Source: a virus
IMG/VR virus record: IMGVR_UViG_3300035180_003361
Coordinates: 1 to 31,828 of that record
Reading direction: 5' to 3' (one strand)
DNA length: 31,828 nucleotides
Of this stretch, positions 23,524 to 30,126 are shown piece after piece. Numbering within the stretch: position 1 is the first letter of the stretch; each line of letters starts with the position of its first letter. Under the pieces are notes generated by a model. The model was not told where the DNA came from, did no database searches, and saw only the letters and a list, made by a program, of their open reading frames with translations. Made by a program: the position numbers and the translations under genes.

Positions 23524-24131
23524 AGAAAGGGTTTTAATACATTAGGAATGAATTTTGTTAATTTACTATTAACATAAGAGTGTAATTCTTTATGCTCTTC
23601 ACAGCAACAATTTTCAGTAAATTCATTGTCTTTATTGCCATGATGAAGTCTAGTATAAACTGCTTTATTGCTACAATCTTTTATTGCATTACACTTCCCG
23701 TTAATATAAGCTTGATGATGACCGCCATTATCTTTCCACAAATTAAATTCATAATAGCGCTGGTCACGCTCCCAATTAGATTCTTCAGATCCTCCTGCAA
23801 AATCTAAATCATCAATTACAGGCTTGATCTTGCATTGAATAAATAATTGCCTTAAACATTTTTCACAAAAACTAAAAGTATATCGAGTCATATCAAATAA
23901 ATGATAAGAGTCATATCCTCCAACAACCTGGGCATTATATAGGCCATGAGGATATTGTTCATTCGTAGTTCCAATAGGACACACAGATTCTCCGCAAAGA
24001 TTGCAAAGAATCTCTCTAGGATCAATAACTTTCCTTGTGTTATTGCATCCTGTGCAAATATGTTCGCGCCTATAATTGTCATCCCAATGATCACAACGCT
24101 GACAATCTACATAATTATGTTCTTTTTTCAT
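23520..24131 (-). CDS. multi-zinc-finger protein of unknown function (203 aa)
   Basis: At least eight CxxC-type pairs or single cysteines are spaced along the chain: CQRCDHW, HICTGCNNT, LCNLCGESVC, FCEKCLRQL, GKCNAIKDC and ENCCCEEHKE. The first two pairs resemble the DnaJ-type or TRAF-like ribbon that binds zinc. There are no catalytic motifs. The ATG at 24131 lies in the T-rich tail of the GroES terminator and has no Shine-Dalgarno, so initiation is doubtful or leaderless. The end is coupled to the RNA ligase by ATGA. Confidence 0.7.
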   Translation of the reverse strand: MKKEHNYVDCQRCDHWDDNYRREHICTGCNNTRKVIDPREILCNLCGESVCPIGTTNEQYPHGLYNAQVVGGYDSYHLFDMTRYTFSFCEKCLRQLFIQCKIKPVIDDLDFAGGSEESNWERDQRYYEFNLWKDNGGHHQAYINGKCNAIKDCSNKAVYTRLHHGNKDNEFTENCCCEEHKELHSYVNSKLTKFIPNVLKPFL

Positions 24132-24164
24132 AAAAGAAAAGCCGCACCATAACTATGGTACGGC
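24131..24164 (-). terminator. rho-independent terminator after groES
   Basis: GCCGTACCATA and TATGGTGCGGC (24141-24164) form an 11-bp stem with one T-G pair and a two-base loop, followed by TTTTCTTTT. The T run touches the start codon of the next gene, so it might also limit readthrough to that gene. Confidence 0.8.
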
Positions 24165-24187
24165 CCTTGCATATTGTTTAAAATTAC

Positions 24188-24472
24188 TTATCTAACTACG
24201 CAAAGGATTTGGTCTTCTCTCAAAATGAGAACAGACTCTCCACTATCAGGTAATTCAGTAGCAAAATTCTTATTAAACACTACAGTGTCACCAACGCCAA
24301 CTTCTAATGGAACAATGCTTCCATCAGATGCAACACGTCCAGAACCAACTGCTAATACAGTTCCTTTGACAATCTTTGTTTCTGCGGTAGCTGGTCTAAA
24401 AATCAAACCAACCTTCTCTTCTTCTGGTTGCTTAGTAACTAAAATGAAATCTCTTAGAGGCTGAATAGTCAT
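24188..24472 (-). CDS. groES: GroES-like co-chaperonin
   Basis: A 94-aa protein of the Cpn10 family. IQPLRDFILVTKQPEEEK matches the N-terminal strand; GLIFRPATAETKIVKGTV is the mobile loop (hydrophobic tripeptide LIF in place of the usual GIVL/IIL type); and the ends VLAVGSGRV, VGVGDTVVF and ILREDQILCVV are typical. It caps GroEL rings. No GroEL is seen, so it probably works with the host chaperonin, like T4 gp31, perhaps to allow folding of a large capsid protein. It has AAGGAG before the ATG and a terminator after its stop. Confidence 0.93.
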   Translation of the reverse strand: MTIQPLRDFILVTKQPEEEKVGLIFRPATAETKIVKGTVLAVGSGRVASDGSIVPLEVGVGDTVVFNKNFATELPDSGESVLILREDQILCVVR

Positions 24473-24498
24473 TATGAACTCCTTATCTCACGTATATA

Positions 24499-25032
24499 TC
24501 ATTGACTGTCAGCTTCGATTATTCTAATAAGTTGCTCAAAACAAAACTTGATCCGCTTTTTATCAGCCAATTCATTGAATTTTATTTCAAAGGTATACAT
24601 TTTCTCATAATCAGAAAAATCTATATTCTTTATCTTTAGAATTTTGCAAGCCTGCTGAATAATCAAATTGGGAACAATACTATCATTATCTTTAGATGAC
24701 TTATGTAAACATTCTTCCTTAGCTATATTTAGTATTTTAATTTTTAAATTATTGAAATAAAGTATTTTGTATTTGTCTATTTTCTCGTTAGACCAATTGA
24801 ATTTCTTACAGTAATCAAAGAAAGGTTTATTGCCTCTTTGATTATTATGTTGGGCACATGAAACGGTCAAATTAGTAGTATTAAATGTACCTCTACGAGA
24901 ATCTGGAACGATGTGCTCCATTGTTACTTCTTCAGGAGCTAATGGTTGATCGCAATAGCAGCAAATCATTCCATCCCTGTTAATAACATATTCTTTAATT
25001 CTTTTTTGTCGTCTTCTCTCTTGAACACCCAT
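24499..25032 (-). CDS. HNH endonuclease
   Basis: A 177-aa protein with an HNH core in the first 70 residues: CCYC ribbon, VTMEHIVPDSRRGTFNTTN (E-H, IVPxSxGG-type), LTVSCAQHNNQRGNK. The expected second zinc pair is reduced (C and H in SCAQHNN). The C-terminal 100 residues, rich in lysine and isoleucine, do not match a known DNA-binding module. ATG 25032 is chosen over the longer ORF (25092) because it lies beyond the upstream stop and has AAAGGAT before it. It is probably a homing nuclease inserted between the phosphatase and GroES genes. Confidence 0.85.
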   Translation of the reverse strand: MGVQERRRQKRIKEYVINRDGMICCYCDQPLAPEEVTMEHIVPDSRRGTFNTTNLTVSCAQHNNQRGNKPFFDYCKKFNWSNEKIDKYKILYFNNLKIKILNIAKEECLHKSSKDNDSIVPNLIIQQACKILKIKNIDFSDYEKMYTFEIKFNELADKKRIKFCFEQLIRIIEADSQ

Positions 25033-25045
25033 ATATATATATCCT

Positions 25046-25729
25046 TTATAATTCTTGTGGAGTCCATAATGTAGACAAGTGAGCATGATCATTAATGCTT
25101 ATCAAGCGCCAACCATCTCTTCCAAAATACAATTGGGAAATGGATGTATTTTCAATTGTAACTTTCCAAGTTAAGCTTTTATCGAACCCCAATATATAAT
25201 GAAGCAAACATTTAATAGTCATACCATGAGTAAAACAAATATAATTTGCAACATCACCAGTTTTGCTAAGTTCATTAGCTTTTTGAATCTTTTCTTTATT
25301 GTATAGAATCTCATTCTCTAACCATAGAGATGCTCTGCGCTCTACTTGATTAAGAGCCTCACCACTAGGCGGCTTGAATGAGTGATTCAATAAACTCATC
25401 TTAGCAACCACTGGAAGTGTAACAATTTCTGTACGACTAGCATTGGTCCAATCTCCTGCATTATATTCTCTCAAATCATTTACTATAGTAATATCATAAC
25501 CACTACCATCTGTAACAATTTCAGCAGTATGTAATGCCCTTGTATAAGGTGATGAATATATTGTATCAAACTTATTTATTTTAAGACGCTTTCTTAAACA
25601 CTCTGCTTGCTTTACACCTTTATCAGATAGTGCAACATTTGGAAGCTGACCCATTAAATCAGGATTTTGGTTTTGAGTTGATTGGCCGTGCCGAATGAGG
25701 GTTAAATAAAATTCATGATTATCTAACAT
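25046..25729 (-). CDS. histidine phosphatase (phosphoglycerate mutase-like)
   Basis: A 227-aa branch-1 histidine phosphatase. LTLIRHGQSTQNQNPD carries the phosphorylated histidine (H14) and the RHG motif; YSSPYTRALHTAEIV and LREYNAGDW give the phosphate pocket; CFTHGMTIKCLLH supplies the second catalytic histidine (about H167). The substrate is unclear: the family acts on sugar phosphates, nucleotides and phosphoproteins. No signal peptide. It overlaps the zinc/membrane gene upstream by 11 bases. Confidence 0.88.
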   Translation of the reverse strand: MLDNHEFYLTLIRHGQSTQNQNPDLMGQLPNVALSDKGVKQAECLRKRLKINKFDTIYSSPYTRALHTAEIVTDGSGYDITIVNDLREYNAGDWTNASRTEIVTLPVVAKMSLLNHSFKPPSGEALNQVERRASLWLENEILYNKEKIQKANELSKTGDVANYICFTHGMTIKCLLHYILGFDKSLTWKVTIENTSISQLYFGRDGWRLISINDHAHLSTLWTPQEL

Positions 25730-26036
25730 AATACTCCGATATAATGTAAAAAACTAACAGATTCATAGCGACTATACCAGCAAAAAACCAAAATAACGAA
25801 TCACTTTTACAATAAGATTCAAAATGTTTTTGATCCCAAAATTTTTGTACTTCAATGGCGTAATTAGAATTGTATGCGCAATCATTACTACAAAACCAAA
25901 CATTAGCACCCGGACCAAACTCTCTTCTAACCCAGCCATTATTTTTTATTAAATGGAAATCTTCTGGATGATTGATAGGATGAGTCTCAGATATTGAACA
26001 TCCCCCACAGCTAACTGTATATGTACTAAAAATCAT
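25719..26036 (-). CDS. zinc-binding protein with C-terminal membrane anchor (105 aa)
   Basis: CGGCS near residue 10 and CSNDC near residue 49 form a likely four-cysteine zinc site. Residues 82-102 (FWFFAGIVAMNLLVFYIISEY) are one membrane-spanning helix followed by a three-residue tail, so the zinc part faces the cytoplasm if the tail is outside. The function is unknown. It overlaps the 2H phosphoesterase gene upstream (ATGA) and the histidine phosphatase gene downstream. Confidence 0.75.
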   Translation of the reverse strand: MIFSTYTVSCGGCSISETHPINHPEDFHLIKNNGWVRREFGPGANVWFCSNDCAYNSNYAIEVQKFWDQKHFESYCKSDSLFWFFAGIVAMNLLVFYIISEYYVR

Positions 26037-26425
26037 GACTGAGTAGTTCTTCCAATAGTTAAGTGGAATCCAAATCTAGGCTCTTTAGATAAGCCATACT
26101 TTTCTCTAAGGTCAGATAAATATGGACACTTGGCTTTTAACCAATAGTATTCATTGTTGTCTAACACTCCACCTTCATATTCAAATTCAATAATCTTATT
26201 GGCATCTTTCCCCCACATATCCATGTTAGGAATTTTTTCGCCTCTGATAATTGAAATGTGAGTACCCCATACTGGACGAGTCAGCTTACCCTTCCATGGA
26301 TACTCTCGATAGAACATCTCTCTATAATATTTGGAAATTTCGTCATCACACATTAACACTAACCATCTCTCACTTGAAGAAAGGTGTGTCCGTGGACTGT
26401 ATACCAACTTGCCAACAGATTTCAT
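26033..26425 (-). CDS. 2H phosphoesterase superfamily protein
   Basis: About 130 aa with two H-x-[ST]-x motifs: GTHISIIRG near residue 54 and FHLTIGRT near residue 119, the signature of 2H phosphoesterases (LigT/CPDase and the anti-CBASS protein Acb1 belong here). Members open cyclic phosphates or cut 2',5'- or 3',5'-phosphodiesters. In this phage it may heal 2',3'-cyclic phosphate ends before RNA ligation, or degrade a cyclic-nucleotide alarm signal; the sequence alone does not decide. ATG 26425 is preferred to a TTG at 26437. It lies 25 bases after a tRNA-Gln gene. Confidence 0.75.
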   Translation of the reverse strand: MKSVGKLVYSPRTHLSSSERWLVLMCDDEISKYYREMFYREYPWKGKLTRPVWGTHISIIRGEKIPNMDMWGKDANKIIEFEYEGGVLDNNEYYWLKAKCPYLSDLREKYGLSKEPRFGFHLTIGRTTQS

Positions 26426-26462
26426 ATAAACTTTCAAATAGTTAATATGATGAGTAATCTAG

Positions 26463-26533
26463 TTCGGGATGAGAGGATCGAACTCCCATACGAGGCTTCA
26501 GAGACCCCTGTACTGCCATTGTACTAATCCCGA
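26463..26533 (-). tRNA. tRNA-Gln (CTG)
   Basis: Acceptor TCGGGAT/ATCCCGA, D arm GTAC/GTAC, anticodon stem GGGGT/GCCTC with loop CTCTGAA (U33, anticodon CTG, A37), and T arm GGGAG-TTCGATC-CTCTC. CCA is not encoded (the sequence reads ACTA). ATGATGAG at 26447 and CTCATCAT at 26541 flank it and can pair. Confidence 0.9.
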
Positions 26534-26567
26534 ATACAGTCTCATCATGATATTAAATTATTACCAA

Positions 26568-26808
26568 TCACTCTTCTTTTTTAAAAGAATGAGTGCGAAC
26601 CGTAACAGTACTTTCTGGATATTGACCAAGCATATAGTTCAAGGCTGAACGGTCTGGTTCAGCACTATCATCTGATGAAAGTTTCTTCAACTCTTCTCGG
26701 TCCTCATCAGAAAGACTTTCCATAAGCCGGATTACTTCGAGTAGAACTTAGTAGTGACCAGCAGCTTGCTCTAGCTACTAGTTTTTCAAAAATATATTTT
26801 ACTTTCAT
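26568..26808 (-). pseudogene. broken small gene with a helical acidic product
   Basis: ATG 26808 has GGAG 6 bases upstream and overlaps the previous stop as ATGA, so it was translated. Its frame gives MKVKYIFEKLVARAS and then a poor tail that ends at 26706 or so. A second frame, open from just after a TAA near 26748, reads VIRLMESLSDEDREELKKL and on to ...RTHSFKKEE at 26568. Joined by one or two single-base changes near 26750, the parts give a plausible helical protein of about 79 aa. Within it, ATG 26723 could still start a 51-aa peptide, but it has no Shine-Dalgarno. No family is known. Confidence 0.5.
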
Positions 26809-27167
26809 AGTGACTCCAAAAATGGATGCCAACCTAAAGTAGTTACCCAGAACTCACAAAAACTACCATAATTTTGAGTAACAACATCATTAGCATATGC
26901 TTGCTTGAGCGCTGTAATTTCATTAGTATAAACATCTTTGTTTAAACGTAACTTAGTGACTTCATCAGCTATCATTGCAGAAGCAACCCTTGGTTCCCAG
27001 TGAATGGCCAATGCCATAAGCATTTTACTTCTGGTGACATCTTTTTGTAAAGAATCAATATGATCGAATAGTAAACTAAACATATCTACCATTTTCGCAA
27101 AATATTCAACTGGGTCTTTAGTTCCAACTGAATCTTTCATTTCTTTTAGAAGGTCTTCTCTTTTCAT
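26805..27167 (-). CDS. hypothetical helical protein (120 aa)
   Basis: No family recognised; the sequence predicts mostly helices (MKREDLLKEMKDSV; KMVDMFSLLFDHIDSLQKDV; EVTKLRLNKDVYTNEIT). ATG 27167 is preferred over 27191 because AAGGG lies 6 bases upstream and the previous gene ends in the same place (GGGTTAATATG). It is the third gene of the EF-Ts unit. Confidence 0.7.
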   Translation of the reverse strand: MKREDLLKEMKDSVGTKDPVEYFAKMVDMFSLLFDHIDSLQKDVTRSKMLMALAIHWEPRVASAMIADEVTKLRLNKDVYTNEITALKQAYANDVVTQNYGSFCEFWVTTLGWHPFLESL

Positions 27168-27168
27168 A

Positions 27169-27453
27169 TTAACCCTTAGCAACAAGATCATTTAACTCAT
27201 CAACAGGATCTTTCTTCTGTTGAGACATAGCAACAAAGACTGTTGCCAAATTCTTAAGAGCAGATGCCATATCATCGCCTCTTGCATTACAGACGACTTC
27301 TTTATCCTTAGCAAATGCCCCAGAGTATCTAACCACAGAGCAGTAGTAACCCTTCTTAAGTTTAGCAACAGTTACACCTGGAGCAGTCTTATCTTCTTTA
27401 AACTTGAAACTAACAGCATTGGTTAGCTTATCCATTAATTGTTCAGTATTCAT
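27169..27453 (-). CDS. hypothetical protein (94 aa)
   Basis: No family recognised. A basic N-terminal half (FKFKEDKTAPGVTVAKLKKGYY) and a C-terminal helix (DMASALKNLATVFVAMSQQKKD) suggest a small alpha/beta protein, possibly nucleic-acid binding. Its start shares one base with the EF-Ts stop (TAATG), so it is translationally coupled. Confidence 0.65.
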   Translation of the reverse strand: MNTEQLMDKLTNAVSFKFKEDKTAPGVTVAKLKKGYYCSVVRYSGAFAKDKEVVCNARGDDMASALKNLATVFVAMSQQKKDPVDELNDLVAKG

Positions 27454-28370
27454 TATACACCTTCTACCATCTTGGCAACTTCATCTGCCAAATTATCTTT
27501 TTTAATTTCCACACCCTCACCAACCTGGCAACGAATAAAACTTACCACTTGTATCGTACCACCTAGCTTAGTGCCAACATCTTCGATTACTTTCTGTACT
27601 GTTGTCTTAGGAACAACAACAGATTCTTGGTTCAACAAACAAACGTCTGTATACCATTTATTGAATTTACCGTCAAGAATCTTTGGCCAAGCTGCTTGAG
27701 GCTTATTCAATTCAGTAAGTTGAGTTTCAAAAATTGTCTTCTGACGGGCGACCTCTTCAGGGTCAAGCTTATCTACAGAGACAGCTAATGGACTCATTGC
27801 AGCTACTTGCATAGCTAGATCAAAACCAAGAGCATGAAACTCATCAGTGTGAGTCATTTCACAAGATGAAGCCATCAATGTTACTAACGTACCAATTTTA
27901 GCATTGGAATGAAGATAGGGATACACTAAAACTTTGCTAGGATCTAAACTTTCTTCAACCCACCAGCGTCTTACAACTACATTTTCTTTAGTAGAAGCCA
28001 CAACTGTTTTACGATCATTTTCAACAGAAACCGCATCAAAAGGTAATCCGTTTCGATGTGCCTCTCCAATTGCCCAAAGAGTGTGTTGAACAAAATTTTT
28101 GAATTCATCACCATTGGCAACGAAATCAGTTTGACAATTTACTTCTGCCATAATTTGGACTGGAGTGCCAAACTTTGTATTATAAATACCGACTCGACCT
28201 TCAGATGCTACCTTGCCTTCACGTCCAGAGACTACGTTGAGTCCTTTGACCTTAACAATATCAACTGCTTTCTGTAAATCCCAGCCCGATTCCTCAAGGG
28301 CGTCTTTACAATCTTTCATACCAGCTTGAGTTAAAACTCTAAGCTCTTTGATCATATCTGTGTTGCTCAT
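27453..28370 (-). CDS. tsf: translation elongation factor Ts
   Basis: A 305-aa EF-Ts, the nucleotide-exchange factor of EF-Tu. The N-terminal UBA-like domain (IKELRVLTQAGMKDCKDALEE, then DLQKAVDIVKVKG) is followed by the core with VNCQTDFVAN (78-86; TDFVAN contacts EF-Tu), a second core subdomain with LMASSCEMTHTDEFHALGFDLAMQVAA, and a C-terminal part close to the usual length (E. coli 283 aa). Phage-borne EF-Ts has been reported in huge phages; EF-Ts is also a subunit of Q-beta replicase, so functions other than translation are possible. It heads a minus-strand unit from a TTGACT/TACATT promoter at 28391-28418. Confidence 0.95.
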   Translation of the reverse strand: MSNTDMIKELRVLTQAGMKDCKDALEESGWDLQKAVDIVKVKGLNVVSGREGKVASEGRVGIYNTKFGTPVQIMAEVNCQTDFVANGDEFKNFVQHTLWAIGEAHRNGLPFDAVSVENDRKTVVASTKENVVVRRWWVEESLDPSKVLVYPYLHSNAKIGTLVTLMASSCEMTHTDEFHALGFDLAMQVAAMSPLAVSVDKLDPEEVARQKTIFETQLTELNKPQAAWPKILDGKFNKWYTDVCLLNQESVVVPKTTVQKVIEDVGTKLGGTIQVVSFIRCQVGEGVEIKKDNLADEVAKMVEGV

Positions 28371-28390
28371 GGTAACTTTCCTTATGGCTC

Positions 28391-28418
28391 AATGTAAATC
28401 TTGACAAATTACAGTCAA
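28391..28418 (-). promoter_or_regulatory. promoter of the EF-Ts unit
   Basis: TTGACT (28413-28418) and TACATT (28391-28396) are 16 bases apart on the minus strand, 21 bases upstream of the EF-Ts start. It overlaps the divergent promoter at 28401-28429. Confidence 0.6.
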
Positions 28419-28429
28419 GGGGCTCTAAT
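28401..28429 (+). promoter_or_regulatory. divergent promoter for the + strand gene at 28523
   Basis: TTGACA (28401-28406) and TCTAAT (28424-28429) are 17 bases apart on the plus strand. The two promoters share DNA, so they may exclude each other. The leader to 28523 is about 87 bases, AT-rich, with no gene. Confidence 0.6.
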
Positions 28430-28522
28430 TTTCTAAATTAATGAGAGCTAAAAATTTTGGTCTCAACTTCATATAACGTAATTGGTAGGTAATAATAATA
28501 TATTAAATTAATAGGAGTTCTT

Positions 28523-29233
28523 ATGCTAATTGCCGTAATCAACGAATCAACTTTAGTAACCAATGAAGATGTTAGAAAGATGACGGGCGCTATTCAAAAA
28601 CAAATGACATGGCACGTATGTCCTGCTTGGAATTCAAAATCTATAACTGTTGCCTTCTATGCTGATAAGACTAAGGTACCAGCTCATGCAGAAGTAGTTA
28701 GCATCTTAGATAACTCTACTCAAGCTGGAGCTTTAGGCTATCACTCTGAAGATAATGACGTTGTTGATGCATTTATCTTTGTCAAGCCAGTTCTTGATAA
28801 CGGAGGAGTTATTCTTCGTGATCCTAAGAATAATCAAAATGTTAGCGTAGCTTCAGTTCTTAGCCACGAAATCTGTGAAATGTTTGGAGATACATTCGCT
28901 AATGGTTGGTCAGATGGTCCAACTCTTAAACAAGGCAGTGCTTATGCTCAAGAATTATGTGACCCTGTTGAAAATGATGCTTATGATATTACTTTAAATG
29001 ATGGTGTTACTTTAGTATCAGTATCCAACTTCGTACTTCCACAATGGTTTAATCCACAAGCAACTGCCAAGGATGCACCATTCGATTATCTTGGTAAACT
29101 TACCAAACCATTCTCTATGACTAAGGGTGGATACATGATCCTTATGAAGGAAGGCACTGTTGCTCAAATATTTGGTGAGCATGTTCCACAATGGAAACAA
29201 GACCAAGTTAAAGCAGAATGGTATAGAAGATAA
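28523..29233 (+). CDS. putative zincin-like phage protein (236 aa)
   Basis: The centre holds VLSHEICEMFGDTFANGW (about 113-130), a helix with HExxE in place of the usual HExxH, followed by YAQELCDPVENDAYDI and FVLPQWFNP. This looks like a metal-binding zincin-type core with aspartate and glutamate ligands further on, but no known peptidase family fits and activity is uncertain. The N-terminus (MLIAVINESTLVTNEDVRKM) is not a signal peptide. AGGAG lies 8 bases before the ATG. It is coupled to the downstream membrane protein by TAATG. Codon use is less AT-biased than in the minus-strand genes, which suggests high expression. Confidence 0.6.
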   Translation: MLIAVINESTLVTNEDVRKMTGAIQKQMTWHVCPAWNSKSITVAFYADKTKVPAHAEVVSILDNSTQAGALGYHSEDNDVVDAFIFVKPVLDNGGVILRDPKNNQNVSVASVLSHEICEMFGDTFANGWSDGPTLKQGSAYAQELCDPVENDAYDITLNDGVTLVSVSNFVLPQWFNPQATAKDAPFDYLGKLTKPFSMTKGGYMILMKEGTVAQIFGEHVPQWKQDQVKAEWYRR

Positions 29234-29514
29234 TGGACCTTACCAATAAATGGATGAATGATCCTACCTTCTTAGCTCAAGCTGCACACTTCTTTGGCGC
29301 AGTATCTTTGATTATGACAGCCGCTCATTTTGCGGGTAATACTGGCGGATTTATCACTGGTGGCGTCCTAATGGCACTCGCTATAGTCAAAGAGTTCTGG
29401 TATGATATTGTTTATGAAATTCCAAAACAAAGTTTCTGGGATAGTGCTTTGGACTTTTCTTTTTACTTTATTGGTACATTAGTAGCTTCAGGTATCTTAT
29501 TTTTTAGTAAGTGA
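29233..29514 (+). CDS. small membrane protein (93 aa)
   Basis: Hydrophobic segments at about residues 18-35 (AHFFGAVSLIMTAAHF), 38-52 (GFITGGVLMALAIV) and 72-91 (FSFYFIGTLVASGILFF) predict two or three membrane spans. No family is known to me; a holin-like size is noted but not supported by other signs. Its ATG overlaps the TAA of the upstream gene, so the two are co-translated. Confidence 0.65.
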   Translation: MDLTNKWMNDPTFLAQAAHFFGAVSLIMTAAHFAGNTGGFITGGVLMALAIVKEFWYDIVYEIPKQSFWDSALDFSFYFIGTLVASGILFFSK

Positions 29515-29515
29515 G

Positions 29516-29622
29516 TGGTGGATCTAACCGAGGAGTTGAACCCGACATGAACCTTTACACGGGCTTTATGACGCAAGCATCATTCCCGCAGGTGAATAGA
29601 ACCGTCTATTTTCTTTAGACCC
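29516..29622 (-). tRNA. tRNA-like gene of 107 nt with an inserted hairpin in the anticodon region
   Basis: GGGTCTA (5' end at 29622) pairs with TAGATCC (29520-29526) with one G-T pair, followed by A and an encoded CCA. A D-arm-like segment holds GACGGTTC. Then comes ACCT, an extra hairpin (29559-29589), then GTAA and AGGT, which can pair with ACCT. The hairpin has a GCGGG/CCCGT stem and an ATGATG/CGTCAT stem with a CTTG loop; two of its pairs are G-T in minus-strand RNA only, supporting that strand. The T arm is TCGGG-TTCAACTC-CTCGG (loop of 8). If the hairpin is left out, the loop contains GTA (Tyr). It may be a real unusual tRNA or a decayed one. Confidence 0.45.
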
Positions 29623-29625
29623 ATA

Positions 29626-29827
29626 TTAATTTGCAAGTGCTCTTGGTATGCCACGTAGTTTTACCTTAAACCCTTCAAAGGTTTTTGGAAATTTAACTTT
29701 TGTGTCAGACCATACAATAAGAAAATATTCTTTATCACCCGCTTTAGAAACATAACAAGCCGAACCTACTGATAATCCAGTCTCTTTTTTCTAATTTTTG
29801 AGCGGCAGCCTTTACTTTTTCTTCCAT
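29626..29827 (-). pseudogene. small hypothetical gene broken at a homopolymer
   Basis: ATG 29827 opens MEEKVKAAAQKLEK and then meets an early stop. One base fewer in the A6 run (plus-strand T6, 29795-29800) joins it to ETGLSVGSACYVSKAGDKEY and on through IPRALAN to a TAA at 29626, a 66-aa protein with a plausible beta-rich C-terminus. The lone T6 difference suggests a slippage mutation or a sequencing error. Upstream signal is weak (no clear Shine-Dalgarno). It ends 4 bases from the 107-nt tRNA-like gene. Confidence 0.55.
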
Positions 29828-29849
29828 AATTTACTTTATAATATTTTAG

Positions 29850-29928
29850 AGCGGTTAGACGGAATTGAACCGACATTTTCCAGGACCATGACCCAGACTA
29901 GATTTCTTTTCCATTAGAAGATAACCGC
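29850..29928 (-). tRNA. tRNA with an enlarged (14-base) anticodon loop, identity uncertain
   Basis: Acceptor GCGGTTA/TAACCGC is perfect; D arm TTCT/AGAA has loop AATGGAAA; the anticodon stem TCTAG/CTGGA (29898-29902 and 29879-29883, one T-G pair) sits in the normal place. Between them lie 14 bases, TCTGGGTCATGGTC, instead of 7, with a TGGGTC/ATGGTC near-repeat that suggests a small duplication. T arm GTCGG-TTCAATT-CCGTC has one T-T mismatch. No CCA is encoded. An alternative inner stem (CTGGG/CCTGG) would give a 7-base loop TCATGGT without U33. Confidence 0.6.
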
Positions 29929-29974
29929 ATAGACGACTAAGGTGATGAGATTTTTATTTAAGATCCTCTTCCGA

Positions 29975-30045
29975 GGATCCGAGAAGGATTTGAACCATCT
30001 AGTCAGGCTTGCGACCTGATTTTACCATGTAATCCACATCGGCAT
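29975..30045 (-). tRNA. degenerate tRNA-like sequence with a Cys-type (GCA) anticodon loop
   Basis: A perfect anticodon stem TCAGG/CCTGA encloses TCGCAAG (anticodon GCA, but C instead of U at position 33). The D stem TGATT/AATCA has a bulged G, and the T arm GATGG-TTCAAAT-CCTTC has one mismatch. The acceptor stem pairs only at CCGA/TCGG. A perfect 7-bp GATCCTC/GAGGATC hairpin (29962-29979) overlaps its 3' end. It is probably a decaying tRNA. Confidence 0.45.
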
Positions 30046-30051
30046 TCGTCC

Positions 30052-30126
30052 TGGAGCGACCGAAGGGGCTCGAACCCTCAACCATCTGCTTGGAAGGCAG
30101 AGACTCTACCATTGAGTTACAGTCGC
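30052..30126 (-). tRNA. tRNA-Gly (TCC)
   Basis: Acceptor GCGACTG/CGGTCGC, D arm ACTC/GAGT with AATGGTA, anticodon stem TCTGC/GCAGA with loop CTTCCAA (anticodon TCC), T arm GAGGG-TTCGAGC-CCCTT, discriminator T and an encoded CCA. It is canonical throughout. Confidence 0.95.

Noticed and set aside
29962-29979. 7-bp perfect hairpin GATCCTC/GAGGATC as a terminator
   Set aside because: No T run follows on either strand; it may be a tRNA-processing stem instead.
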